64,000 nt of DNA from Bernardetiaceae bacterium (GCA_025056255.1 JANWVT010000007.1:111571-175570), one strand, 5' to 3'. Positions 55,522 to 64,000 are shown, numbered from the stretch's first letter. A program made the numbers and translations. Notes: generated by a model from the letters alone, not told the origin.

Positions 55522-56727
55522 TTATCGGCGTCTGCGGCTGCGCTCCAACGGCAGCAGAAAAGCCAAAAAGCCAAGCAGCGGTAAAGAACTGCATATTATC
55601 ATCATATTTTTAATACCCAGCCAGTCGCCAATCATGCCGAGCACCACTGCTGCCACTGCTCCTACCCCAAAAGCAAGCCCAAACATCAATCCGGAGATAA
55701 GCCCTATTCGTTCAGGGAGCAATTCTAAGCAGTAGATGAGCGAGACAGGAAAACCTGCCATAGCTGCATAACCTGAAACAAATAAGATGAGGTAGGCTAC
55801 CCAGCCTTCGGTGAAAGGAAGCGCTAGTGCCGTTAGCCCACTCACCGATACAGAAAGCCACAACACCGCACGAAGCCCCATCTTGTCTGCCAATGTGCCG
55901 CCGTGCAGCGTTCCCAAAGCAAGCGCAATGAGAAATATGAAAACATAGGATTGTGCTTCGGCAAGCGAGTTCATCAAAACTTTTGTTTGGAAAAAGCTAT
56001 AGAACCCTATAACGCCCACCAAATAGCAACTTCGGACGAAAGTAATGATGAAAATAAGGAAGAAAACATAGTATATCAATTCTTGCCGCTTAGCGGGAAG
56101 GCTCTTTAACGAGACAGGTTTAACAAAAATGGTTTGCTTTAAATTTTGCTGATACCAACGCGCTAAGTAAACCAATAAGATAGAGGCAATGCCGGCTATT
56201 ACCATAAACAACCAAGCACCTTGTCGTCCCAGCGGCATAAAAATAACCACAGTCCAAACGGGTGCTAAGGCTTGTCCTGCCTGCCCAAGTACTTGAAATA
56301 AAGACTGCCCCAGTCCGCGCCGTTCTCCAGAAGCCAGTACTACTAAACGTGAGCCCTCTGGATGAAACACCGAAGAGCCAATTCCTATTAACATCACAGA
56401 AAGCGCCATTTGCAACACATCAGTAGCAAAACCCATCCAAAACATCCCTACCATGCTAAACAGCATGCCAATAGGCAGCAAGTAGGGCATCGGACGCTTG
56501 TCTGTGTAAAAACCAACAATGGGTTGCAAGAAAGAGGCAATCATGTTATTGGCAAAAGCTATTAGTCCCAGCTCGCTATAAGTGAGTCGTAGCTCTTTTT
56601 CAAGAATGGGAAAAATAGCTGGAATGACTGCTTGCATGGAGTCATTCATCAGATGAACCAAGCTGATGCCTCCCAAAATGGGCAAAGAATTGAATGCCGG
56701 TAAAGAAGATGTTCTTGATTCTGTCAA
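55522..56727 (-). CDS. MFS transporter, Fsr-like (fosmidomycin-type efflux)
   Basis: A 401-residue inner-membrane protein with about twelve helices. ISLVHLMNDSMQAVIPAIFPILEKELRLTYSELGLI and GIGSSVFHPEGSRLVVLASGERRGLGQSLFQVLGQ match the fosmidomycin resistance (Fsr) branch of the major facilitator superfamily, which exports small drugs. TTG at 56727 is the only plausible start, 11 bases after the lipoprotein stop. It is last in a MarR-lipoprotein-MFS group. Confidence 0.85.
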   Translation of the reverse strand: MTESRTSSLPAFNSLPILGGISLVHLMNDSMQAVIPAIFPILEKELRLTYSELGLIAFANNMIASFLQPIVGFYTDKRPMPYLLPIGMLFSMVGMFWMGFATDVLQMALSVMLIGIGSSVFHPEGSRLVVLASGERRGLGQSLFQVLGQAGQALAPVWTVVIFMPLGRQGAWLFMVIAGIASILLVYLARWYQQNLKQTIFVKPVSLKSLPAKRQELIYYVFFLIFIITFVRSCYLVGVIGFYSFFQTKVLMNSLAEAQSYVFIFLIALALGTLHGGTLADKMGLRAVLWLSVSVSGLTALALPFTEGWVAYLILFVSGYAAMAGFPVSLIYCLELLPERIGLISGLMFGLAFGVGAVAAVVLGMIGDWLGIKNMMIICSSLPLLGFLAFLLPLERSRRRR

Positions 56728-56738
56728 TTTGCTATAAC

Positions 56739-57383
56739 TTATCGTGTACCGGTAAACCTGTAAGTTGCCAATAATTGATTAGTCGTTGACACGACCGTAT
56801 AGTTCATAGTTAATTGGCGACCGTTGCGCAAGCCTGTACCACGCATGCGTACTCCCGCAATGTCATTTTCAATATTAAAATTATTTGCATCTACTACTAT
56901 GGCATTGCGCGGCGGTGCATCATTAATTCCTGTTAAGCTGATGTCTAATGCCAGAGGGTTCAAAAGCGATTTCTGAATCACACAAATACTGTTGCCTGTG
57001 CCGCTGCGCCCATCGGGAAGTGTAACAGTTACACTACCCCGATAGGTGCCTACCAACGAGTCGCGCGGGTCGCGTACTTCCACACGGACAGAGCCCCCAG
57101 AAGTTCCCTTCGGATTTTTAGCAATCAGAGTAACTATTTGCACACCGCTTGATGTAAAAACATAACGTGGCTCTTGCTCATTAGAAACTAAATTACCCTG
57201 CACATACCACTCAAATTCAGTGGCGTTAATTGTCCGATTAATAAAAGTTACAGGTCTTCCCACCGTAGCAGGATTGGGTTCAACGAAAAAATCAGCAATA
57301 GGCGCACCGTCTCTGGAACAAGCAAGTAGTAGCAGTATCAGGAACAACAATAAGGATGCCCGATTGAGGATTGTTAAGTACAT
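56739..57383 (-). CDS. PKD-domain lipoprotein
   Basis: A 214-residue exported lipoprotein. The lipobox LLLACS places the lipidated Cys at about 22. A PKD-like domain follows (about 27-105: PIADFFVEPNPATVGRPVTFINRT and YVFTSSGVQIVTLIAKNPKG), then a beta-rich C-terminal part of unknown type (LVGTYRGSVTVTLPDGRSGTG). It probably sits in the outer membrane and binds another protein or polysaccharide. The gene is between a MarR regulator (69 bases upstream) and the MFS transporter. Confidence 0.8.
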   Translation of the reverse strand: MYLTILNRASLLLFLILLLLACSRDGAPIADFFVEPNPATVGRPVTFINRTINATEFEWYVQGNLVSNEQEPRYVFTSSGVQIVTLIAKNPKGTSGGSVRVEVRDPRDSLVGTYRGSVTVTLPDGRSGTGNSICVIQKSLLNPLALDISLTGINDAPPRNAIVVDANNFNIENDIAGVRMRGTGLRNGRQLTMNYTVVSTTNQLLATYRFTGTR

Positions 57384-57452
57384 AAGAACAGTGCTAAAAC
57401 ATAGTTGACTCGTAAATTTAATACAAGATGATGATTTGTGTACATGCGTACG

Positions 57453-57905
57453 TTAATTACCGCGCAACTTGTCTAACAAAACGTTCAGTTGAGTAGCTTC
57501 TTCTGAGGAAATATTTTGAAAATGACTATACCACTCTGGCATTTTGGCATCAATTGCTTTTAGCAATGCCAAGCCTTTATCTGTAATAGAAATATTTACA
57601 GCTCGGCGATTTTGCGGATTCTGTTCGCGGCTGACCAATCCTTTTAAACGCAGTTTTTCCACCAAACGAGCCGTATTAGACATGCGGTCTAACATGCGTG
57701 GCGTAATGTCGCACAAGCGTACAGCAGAAGGGTGTTGCCCTCGCAAAATGCGCAGCACGTTGAACTGTTGCGGAGAAATGCCAAAGGGTTTCAGTATTGA
57801 AAGGTCAATGGCATTAATCCACCCTGCTGTGAACAAGATATTTAGCGCTGCTTTGTGATGCTCGCTGTCAAACCTACTTTGTTGTAATTCCTCTTCTATT
57901 CGCAC
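57453..57905 (-). CDS. MarR family transcriptional regulator
   Basis: A 150-residue winged-helix regulator. The recognition helix region RLCDITPRMLDRMSNTARLVEKLRLKGLV (about 60-95) and the wing REQNPQNRRAVNISIT (about 95-110) match MarR, with DKGLALL just after. MarR dimers usually repress nearby genes until a small ligand binds, so the lipoprotein and Fsr-like exporter downstream are likely targets. GTG at 57905 is the start. Ligand unknown. Confidence 0.88.
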   Translation of the reverse strand: MRIEEELQQSRFDSEHHKAALNILFTAGWINAIDLSILKPFGISPQQFNVLRILRGQHPSAVRLCDITPRMLDRMSNTARLVEKLRLKGLVSREQNPQNRRAVNISITDKGLALLKAIDAKMPEWYSHFQNISSEEATQLNVLLDKLRGN

Positions 57906-58350
57906 CTAACAAAGGTACAACTCATTCATATATTTACAAATATTGTTGATACAATATTTTGAGGTCATTTGCATTCGACTATCATATGCTGCCAAGTTCG
58001 TACTTTTGCCGCTGAGCAAAATCAGGATGGCGAAAATTCGGATTTGAAATTGCGGATTTGGAAATTAAGCGGTTGGGCATTTGAACGCGAGTTATGCGAT
58101 AAAATCTTGGAAAAGTTTAATCCTGTTTTGTATTGAACTTAATAGGGACAAGGCATTTCTCGTTCCTACACACGTACAAATTAAAATACAATCCGAAGAT
58201 TTGTCTGTTTGTACTAATTATCCAATGAACGGCAAAATAATGCGCCTTAACTTTAAGCATACAGGATTCTTTTACCTTCATTCCGCTTGAAATCCGAAAT
58301 CCACATTCTCAACTCAACAATTCCGTCATCTGCAATCTTAACGTGTACCC
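57906..58350. other. Spacer upstream of smc with degenerate repeats
   Basis: About 445 bases. It holds a possible TACTTTTG promoter box at 58001, GGATTTG-type short repeats near 58025-58065 that are roughly inverted relative to GAAATCCGAAATCC near 58287-58300, and a degenerate palindrome at 58143-58168. The 69-codon ORF at 58081 does not look coding. Confidence 0.45.
58143..58168. repeat. Degenerate TAGGGACAAGGC palindrome
   Basis: TAGGGACAAGGCA is followed by TTT and an imperfect reverse complement (TCTCGTTCCTA). It resembles a palindromic intergenic repeat (GGGACAAGGCATGCCTTGTCCC type) that I recall from other genomes. It is too degenerate to be sure. Confidence 0.3.
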
Positions 58351-61300
58351 ATGCTACTGAGTAAATTAGAAATCAAAGGGTTTAAAAGTTTTGGTGATAA
58401 AGTTACCATTCATTTCAATGCAGGGGTTACCGGCATTGTTGGTCCGAATGGATGCGGCAAAAGCAATGTAGTGGATGCTATTCGCTGGGTGCTGGGCGAG
58501 CAGCGCACCAAAAATCTGCGTTCCGACAAAATGGAAAATGTCATTTTTAACGGAACCAAAAACCGCAAGCCGCAACAAATGGCAGAGGTTTCGCTTACAT
58601 TCTTGAACACTAAAAATTTGCTACCCACCGAGTACACAGAGGTTACCATCACGCGCCGCTACTATCGCTCGGGTGAAAGTGAATACTTGCTCAACGGTGT
58701 GAACTGTCGCCTGAAAGACATCAACAACCTGTTCATGGATACCGGCATTGGACCGGACAGCTACGCCATTATTGAGCTGAAAATGGTGGATGACCTGCTC
58801 AACGACGCCTCAGGTAGTCGCCGCGAATTGTTTGAAGAAGCAGCAGGCATTGCCAAATTCAAAGCGCGAAAAAAGGAAACCATCAAAAAAGTAACCGATA
58901 CCGACGCCGATTTAGCACGCGTAGAAGACCTACTCTTTGAAATTGAAAAAAACCTGCGCAGCCTTGAAAAACAAGCAAAACAAGCCGAACGCTACTACAA
59001 AGCCAAAGAAGAATACAAAGCCATCAGCCTTGAACTGGCAAAGAAAATAGTCAGTCGCCAGCGCGCAACCTTCATGAATATGCAAGCACAACTCAGTGCC
59101 GAAAATGACCAAAAAATAGCTCTAACAACTAAGATTGCTGAATTAGAAGCCAGTATTGAACAGGCGCAAGCAGCCATTTTGCAAAAAGAAAAAATACTGG
59201 CGGGACGGCAGCGTGCGCTTAACGAGCATGTCGGTAAAATTAGGCAATACGAAAGCGAACAGAAGCTCAAAAACGAGCGGCTGCGCTTTCTCACCGACCG
59301 CCGCACCAATCTGGAACGACAAATCGGCGATGAGCAACACAATACCGATGTGCTGCACAACCGCATTGCTGTGCTCAAAGAAGAACTACAAAGTATCAAA
59401 CGACAGGCAGCTGAAACCGACCTTACACTCGACTTGCTGAAAGCCGACTACGAAGCTGAGCGCGAGCAAGTGCAAGCACTGCAAAAGCAAATTGCAGCAA
59501 TCAGTGCTACCGCAGCAACTGCTAAAAACGAACTCTTTCAACTGAATAAATCACTGGAAATTAAGCAGATGCAATACAATGCGCTGCGGCTGGAGTTGGA
59601 AAAAAACTACACCGATGCCAGCCAGCAGCGAGCAGACCTTGCAGAACTAAGTGATACCGTACTTGACTTGCGCGACCAAATAACAGACTTAGAACGCGAA
59701 CTTGCTGAGATGCAGGCTGCCGAACTTGCTTTGCAAGAAAGCATCGCTAAAAGCACGCAACAAGCAGAAGACCTACGCCTGCAAATTGCTGCTGAGCACC
59801 GCAAAGCCGATGCCCTACAAAACGAGTATAACCTCACTAAGTCGCTGGTAGACAGCTTGGAAGGCTTTCCCGAAGCCGTGCGTTTCTTGCATACCAACAA
59901 GCGATTTGCCAAAAATACGCCCTTGCTTTCCGACATCATCAATGCCGCCGAAGAGTTTAAACTTTGCATTGAAAACTATTTGCAGCCCTATATGAGCCAC
60001 TACATAGTGGAAAATGAAGAGCAGGCATTGGCAGGCATCAATTTGCTGAGCGAAGCAGGTAAGGGGCGTGCAAACTTTTTTGTTATGTCGCAACTGATGC
60101 GGGGCAATATCCCCACACCGCACAAGCAACAAATCGACGGGGCTGTTCATGCACTTTCGGTCATTGATTTTGACACGCGATTTACACCACTGATTTACAA
60201 CTTGTTAGGCAATGTTTACATCCTCACAAGCAATCAGGAAGCGCTGCCGCGTGTACCGCAAGAAATAACCCTGATTACACAAAACGGTAAAATTATCCGA
60301 CAGTCTTTTAGCCTTTCGGGGGGCTCGGTCGGGCTGTTTGAAGGCAAGCGATTGGGGCGTGCGAAAAACTTAGAAAAACTCAGCCGACAGCTTACCGAAC
60401 TCAACGACAAAATCAAAAAAGATGAAGAACGTCTCAAAGCACTGTATCAATACATTGAACAACAGAAAGCCGAGAGCAACAAAGCAGCAATACAGACCAT
60501 TCAGCGCGAACTAAACCGCTTGCAGCAAGAAGCAATTGCTGCTCGCATTCGCCAAGAGCAGTTACAGCAATTGGTCAGCAGCAGCGACCTGAAAAAAGAG
60601 GACATAGAGGCACGCATGGAAATATTGCGGGAAGAAATCGCTGAAACCGAGCCACAGGTACGCACCGCACAACAGCAACTCAGCCAAACCGAAAGCGAAC
60701 TTTCGCACTTGAACAACGAACTGTTCCGCCGCAACGAGGTGCTCAACCGCAAACAGACTGCCTACAACGAGCAAAACATGCGCAGTTATCAGTTGCGCAA
60801 CCGCTTGGAAACGCTGGAAAAAGAAATTGAGTACCGCCAAAACGATATTGCCAGTTTGCGCCGCCGCATGGAACAGGCACAGGCAGAACTGCAAAAAACA
60901 GAAGCGGAAATCCGCGAGTTAGCAGCAAGCAATAGCCACAACGACAGCGAGTTAATTAGCCTATACCAAGAAAAAGAGAGCATAGAGGCAGGTGTTCGCG
61001 AAGCCGAACAGGACTACTTCGCTGCTCGCGGCAGCATTGCCGAAACCGAGAAGGAAATCCGTGAGTTGCGCCGCCGTCGCGAAACAGCCGATCAACTCAT
61101 TGCCGAAATGAACAATCGCCTCAACGAAGCACGCCTGCAAATGGCATCGCTCAAAGAGCGGCTTTCCGTAGAGTTTGAGATTGATTTAGAGGCAGTGATG
61201 AGCGCACCCGACCTCACGCTCAGCGAACTGAGCGAAGAGATGCTGCGCGAGGAGCAACAAAAATGTAAGGAACGCATTGAGCGCATCGGGGCTATCAACC

Positions 61301-61893
61301 CCATGGCAATGGAGGCGTACAACGAAATCAAACAACGCTACGACTTCATCAACGAACAAAAAAACGATCTGCTGACAGCAAAAGCCTCGCTGCTGCAAAC
61401 CATTGATGAAATAGATACCATTGCACGCAAGCAATTTTTGGAATCTTTTGAGCAAATCCGTGCCAATTTTATCCGCGTATTTCGTTCACTGTTTTCAGAA
61501 GAAGACACCTGCGACCTCATTCTGTTAGACCCTGAAAATCCGTTAGAGTCGGCAATTGACATCATGGCAAAACCCAAAGGCAAGCGTCCGCTTACGATTA
61601 ACCAACTTTCGGGGGGCGAAAAAACCCTAACCGCTACGTCTTTGCTGTTTGCCATTTACCTGCTGCGTCCCGCACCTTTCTGTATTTTTGACGAAGTGGA
61701 TGCGCCGCTCGATGATGCCAATATTGACAAATTCAACAACATTATCCGCAAGTTTGCCGATAATTCGCAATTCATCATCGTAACGCACAACAAGCGCACC
61801 ATGTCTGCCACCGATGTTATGTATGGCGTAACTATGTTGGAAGAAGGCGTTTCGCGCGTGGTGCCTGTGGATTTAAGGGCATTGGCAGAGTGA
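58351..61893 (+). CDS. smc: Chromosome segregation protein SMC
   Basis: A 1180-residue condensin ATPase. The N-terminal Walker A (GPNGCGKSNVVDAIRWVLGEQ, from residue 31), two long coiled coils, the hinge (about 500-630: SLEGFPEAVRFLHTNKRFAKNTPLLSDII) and the C-terminal signature LSGGEKTLTATSLLFAIYLL (about 1085) with Walker B FCIFDEVDAPLDD (about 1110) are all present. It organises and segregates the chromosome with ScpA and ScpB, which are not in this window. Length is normal. ATG at 58351 starts directly at the conserved MLLSKLEIKGFKSF. Confidence 0.98.
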   Translation: MLLSKLEIKGFKSFGDKVTIHFNAGVTGIVGPNGCGKSNVVDAIRWVLGEQRTKNLRSDKMENVIFNGTKNRKPQQMAEVSLTFLNTKNLLPTEYTEVTITRRYYRSGESEYLLNGVNCRLKDINNLFMDTGIGPDSYAIIELKMVDDLLNDASGSRRELFEEAAGIAKFKARKKETIKKVTDTDADLARVEDLLFEIEKNLRSLEKQAKQAERYYKAKEEYKAISLELAKKIVSRQRATFMNMQAQLSAENDQKIALTTKIAELEASIEQAQAAILQKEKILAGRQRALNEHVGKIRQYESEQKLKNERLRFLTDRRTNLERQIGDEQHNTDVLHNRIAVLKEELQSIKRQAAETDLTLDLLKADYEAEREQVQALQKQIAAISATAATAKNELFQLNKSLEIKQMQYNALRLELEKNYTDASQQRADLAELSDTVLDLRDQITDLERELAEMQAAELALQESIAKSTQQAEDLRLQIAAEHRKADALQNEYNLTKSLVDSLEGFPEAVRFLHTNKRFAKNTPLLSDIINAAEEFKLCIENYLQPYMSHYIVENEEQALAGINLLSEAGKGRANFFVMSQLMRGNIPTPHKQQIDGAVHALSVIDFDTRFTPLIYNLLGNVYILTSNQEALPRVPQEITLITQNGKIIRQSFSLSGGSVGLFEGKRLGRAKNLEKLSRQLTELNDKIKKDEERLKALYQYIEQQKAESNKAAIQTIQRELNRLQQEAIAARIRQEQLQQLVSSSDLKKEDIEARMEILREEIAETEPQVRTAQQQLSQTESELSHLNNELFRRNEVLNRKQTAYNEQNMRSYQLRNRLETLEKEIEYRQNDIASLRRRMEQAQAELQKTEAEIRELAASNSHNDSELISLYQEKESIEAGVREAEQDYFAARGSIAETEKEIRELRRRRETADQLIAEMNNRLNEARLQMASLKERLSVEFEIDLEAVMSAPDLTLSELSEEMLREEQQKCKERIERIGAINPMAMEAYNEIKQRYDFINEQKNDLLTAKASLLQTIDEIDTIARKQFLESFEQIRANFIRVFRSLFSEEDTCDLILLDPENPLESAIDIMAKPKGKRPLTINQLSGGEKTLTATSLLFAIYLLRPAPFCIFDEVDAPLDDANIDKFNNIIRKFADNSQFIIVTHNKRTMSATDVMYGVTMLEEGVSRVVPVDLRALAE

Positions 61894-62149
61894 GCACATT
61901 TTTTTTTGATTCAACAAGTCGAGCCACTAAAAAACTAACCCGTTCGGAAAGCATCTTAGTTGACCGCAATGCGCTGCACGCTGCTCTCTGCCATACCAGC
62001 AGCGCGAACAATCCAATGGCTGCGCTTTTCCTATTCCATTTTGTCGGTGGTGATAAACACGTACCGCTTAGGAGGAGAAGATAAACAGTACATTAGGCAG
62101 CCTCTCGGCTGAGAGGAGCAAGACAGAGGTGGTAGGCATGGGAATTAGG
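61894..62149. other. Gene-poor spacer between smc and the cmr6 remnant
   Basis: About 255 bases. A short hairpin CCTCTC/GAGAGG (62101-62116) is present; the 64-codon frame at 61890 is not convincing. Nothing else recognised. Confidence 0.45.
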
Positions 62150-62412
62150 TTACTTCTGCTTCACAAAAATCAGTTTGTCAAGTTTTTGACTTCTGTTCAG
62201 TTTACACTTTACAATAACAACGTCGCCTTTTTTCAGAGTATTGGGGGCATTTTGGATAGAAAGCATTTGCAGAGGATTATTGGGATGTGTGGTTCTTACC
62301 AAACCATTAGCCTGAACTTCAATTATTCCAGACCTTCTTTGAGATCAATTGGTGGGTTGGATTGCTTTGCCACACTGCCTGTGCTTGTTGCACCGGTATT
62401 GATGGATGGCTG
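62150..62412 (-). pseudogene. Decayed C-terminal extension downstream of cmr6
   Basis: Directly after the cmr6 TAA the same frame stays open for 29 codons (beginning QPSINTGATSTGSVAKQ, to about 62326). A second frame then encodes SGIIEVQANGLVRTTHPNN and KKGDVVIVKCKLNRSQ and stops at 62150. Read with one added base near 62326-62345 the two segments form one continuous protein tail. The second part looks like a real, beta-rich OB-like domain. The simplest reading is a cmr6 C-terminal extension cut by a nonsense change and a frameshift; a separate small decayed gene is also possible. Confidence 0.5.
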
Positions 62413-63546
62413 TTACTGCGCTTTCATGTAGCCATAGCCTACGGCGGTTTTCGCGCCAATGCCTTTGTCTTGCAACGCATCCTTCAAATAACCTGCAACC
62501 ACTGAAAGCATATCGCCGCTTTTGCTGCCCAGCGTAATATTTTCGTTCTCAATACCTTTTTGCAGGCCTACCATAAATTGAAAAGTGAGTTTTTCAACGG
62601 TCAGGAAGATAATAGGCACAGGGCTTTGCCAATCCGCTGGAGGCTGAAATTTCGTGTGATTTACATCGTATCCATAGTAATTTGGGTAATGAGGATTCAT
62701 TATATCTGCCTTGATACAACCTTGCGGGCTGTGGGTGGGGTAGGCATCAAAGAAAATAACATCACCCTCTTTCTCAGTGATTTCTGGATAGCGATATTTT
62801 GATTTGTCTTTTCCAAATTGTTGTTTGTCTTCTTCAAAGCAACGCTTATAAAAAGTAGATTTACGTTTTTTATTTTCGTCATAAAGCGTTTCTTCACCAC
62901 AGCCAAAAATATCACACATTTCCTTTGAATTATGAAATAGTAATGCTTCACTATCTTTTTCTGTTCCTTGCAAAGTCGTTATCAAATAACTTCGTAATGC
63001 CCCTTTTACCGCACTTGCAGGAATGTACGGAAAGCCGTAAATATGATGCAAAGTAATAGATGTTTCAAACACAGAGCCGCTACCCAAACCTATGGCTAAT
63101 CGCCAATCGGGTTTGAATTGCAGTTCGTTCTTCTGCTTGTTGTCATATACTTTGGGTAACAAATTACCGCTTGTGAGTTGTAAGGCGTTGTGATGATGGC
63201 GTGCAATGAAACTTTGGTAAAAAGGTGTTTTTTGCCAGCCTTTTTTTTCTTTCTCAAAAACATCAATAATTGAAATGTCTTCAAGTTTGTTTTTATTACC
63301 CGCAGGTTTTTCAACAACACTTTCTACATTAATTTTTTTGATAACAAACTTTTTTCTGTCTTTATCATCTTCGTTATTTACCCTTTGGGTTTCTGCCCAA
63401 AATCGCTCTCTTTTGTGCAAAAAAGAATAGAAATTTTGAGCAGTATCTTGTGGAGTAGTGCTTTTAATTTCATTTTCCATACCTGTAAGTTTTGCCAAAT
63501 CCTGCAAAGAATTTGATGTATTTTGTTTTTTGTCTTGCTTTGCCAT
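62413..63546 (-). CDS. cmr6: Type III-B CRISPR RAMP protein Cmr6
   Basis: A 377-residue subunit of the Cmr complex, which binds crRNA and cleaves target RNA while switching on signalling by Cmr2. The RAMP-type glycine-rich loop GIGAKTAVGYGYM is at the C terminus, with IGLGSGSVFETSITLHHIYGFPYIPASAVKGALR (about 150-190) in the middle as in other Cmr6 proteins, and FFDAYPT follows. The N-terminal 60 residues are Lys-rich and weakly conserved. It begins 4 bases after cmr5, as in other Cmr operons. It stops at a TAA that may truncate a longer form (see the remnant downstream). Confidence 0.88.
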   Translation of the reverse strand: MAKQDKKQNTSNSLQDLAKLTGMENEIKSTTPQDTAQNFYSFLHKRERFWAETQRVNNEDDKDRKKFVIKKINVESVVEKPAGNKNKLEDISIIDVFEKEKKGWQKTPFYQSFIARHHHNALQLTSGNLLPKVYDNKQKNELQFKPDWRLAIGLGSGSVFETSITLHHIYGFPYIPASAVKGALRSYLITTLQGTEKDSEALLFHNSKEMCDIFGCGEETLYDENKKRKSTFYKRCFEEDKQQFGKDKSKYRYPEITEKEGDVIFFDAYPTHSPQGCIKADIMNPHYPNYYGYDVNHTKFQPPADWQSPVPIIFLTVEKLTFQFMVGLQKGIENENITLGSKSGDMLSVVAGYLKDALQDKGIGAKTAVGYGYMKAQ

Positions 63547-63550
63547 AGTT

Positions 63551-63946
63551 TTATTCCGATTTAGCGAACCTACGTAACCAAATAAAGAGTGCTAATACTT
63601 CGGTGGTGCATTGGATTAAGTCCTTTGCCGTAACAGAAGTTGTTAAGTGTGTCATCAGTTGCTCATCAGAATTTGGATTAAGGGAAAGCAAGCCATATTC
63701 TGAATGTGTTAGCCACTGGCGGATATTTTTCAAAACCTCACCTTTTTTAGTAATTTGACCTTGTTTGTTCACTCGGTCAGAGTATAAAAAAGCAAGAGTA
63801 TTCAAAAGCCCATTGGTTTTGATGTAGGTAGGAATTTTATTGACCAAACTACCGTATTCCTTATCCTTATCCTTACCATTCGCACACTCCCAGGCAAACT
63901 TGGCACGGGCTTGGGCGATGCTTTTCATTGTTGAGAGATTTGACAT
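63551..63946 (-). CDS. cmr5: Type III-B CRISPR small subunit Cmr5
   Basis: A 131-residue small helical subunit that forms the belly of the Cmr effector with Cmr2. QARAKFAWECANG near the N terminus, LVNKIPTYIKTNGLLNTLAFLYSD and the C-terminal EVLALFIWLRRFAKSE are typical of Cmr5. Length is normal. cmr6 follows after 4 bases. Upstream (63947-64000) is a short spacer with a CAGGATTTACAGG motif; the remaining cmr genes and any cas1/cas2 or array would lie to the right, beyond the window. Confidence 0.88.
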   Translation of the reverse strand: MSNLSTMKSIAQARAKFAWECANGKDKDKEYGSLVNKIPTYIKTNGLLNTLAFLYSDRVNKQGQITKKGEVLKNIRQWLTHSEYGLLSLNPNSDEQLMTHLTTSVTAKDLIQCTTEVLALFIWLRRFAKSE

Positions 63947-63974
63947 ATCTTTTGGGTTTAAAGTTTTTTGATTT

Positions 63975-64000
63975 CTTGACAGAATTGCAGGATTTACAGG
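63975..64000. repeat. Partial GGATTTACAGG-type intergenic repeat at window edge
   Basis: TTGACAGAATTGCAGGATTTACAGG on the plus strand matches the start of an AACAGGATTTACAGGATT-type spacer repeat that I recall from many Bacteroidota genomes. The window ends within it. Confidence 0.35.

Noticed and set aside
58081..58290. 69-codon frame upstream of smc
   Set aside because: No protein-like features, and it crosses degenerate spacer repeats.
61890..62084. 64-codon frame after smc
   Set aside because: Overlaps the smc stop and lacks family-like composition.
62129..62431. 100-codon plus-strand frame opposite the cmr6 tail
   Set aside because: It is antisense to the tail segment, which is the protein-like strand.
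62150..64000. CRISPR array within the window
   Set aside because: No set of direct repeats with regular spacers was seen here; only cmr5 and cmr6 are present.

Overview
The window looks like a chromosomal segment from a member of the Bacteroidota, most likely a Cytophagales-like gliding or surface-adhering bacterium. The evidence is a type IX secretion sorting domain (type B, CHU_C-like) on a giant adhesin, a PorP/SprF-like protein, a SusC/SusD pair, DUF4905-, DUF3078- and DUF4136-type proteins, and promoters with the Bacteroidota TAnnTTTG -7 box. No phage, transposase or plasmid genes are visible. Genus or species cannot be assigned from this sequence alone.

Left block (1-15583, + strand): the 3' part of a giant secreted adhesin with 27 recognisable Ig/PKD-like repeats, then a PorP/SprF-like outer-membrane protein, then a TPR/PD40/OmpA protein that resembles PorE, then a 956-residue OmpA-type protein built from five copies of one module. 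The first three look like a secretion-and-anchoring set for the adhesin. Next (15781-25925, - strand) come an APC permease, a two-domain secreted protein, a SusD lipoprotein, a SusC receptor broken by a frameshift, a short-chain dehydrogenase, the tRNA methyltransferase MnmD, a putative aminopeptidase and a truncated cation antiporter.

Middle (26079-44018): an unknown protein, a DoxX-like protein, the tRNA thiolase MnmA, a second dehydrogenase, and a tight operon of a TPR/HisKA protein without an ATPase domain, an ABC-F ATPase and a large membrane TPR protein. Then a DUF4136 lipoprotein overlaps a membrane-anchored RidA, followed by a queuosine-precursor transporter, a DUF4905 protein, a 54-codon ORF, and an EVE/EEP/YbjN/Nramp-like operon.

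Right part (44135-63946): glycogen branching enzyme, MATE exporter, TonB receptor, M28 peptidase, a UDP-glucuronate decarboxylase-cupin-PurU run, a DUF3078 protein, a tRNA with anticodon CAU, a MarR/lipoprotein/MFS group, Smc, and at the extreme right edge Cmr6 and Cmr5 of a type III-B CRISPR-Cas locus that continues outside the window. No CRISPR array lies inside the window.

The less ordinary items are a two-copy interspersed repeat with terminal inverted repeats and a conserved folded core (30110-30292 and 39309-39512), a decayed C-terminal extension downstream of the cmr6 stop, an Nramp-family protein lacking the usual metal-binding motifs, the five-module OmpA protein whose OmpA domain lacks the usual binding aspartate, and several degenerate palindromic intergenic repeats. 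I found no clear evidence of an entirely new multi-gene system; the strongest leads are given as findings.
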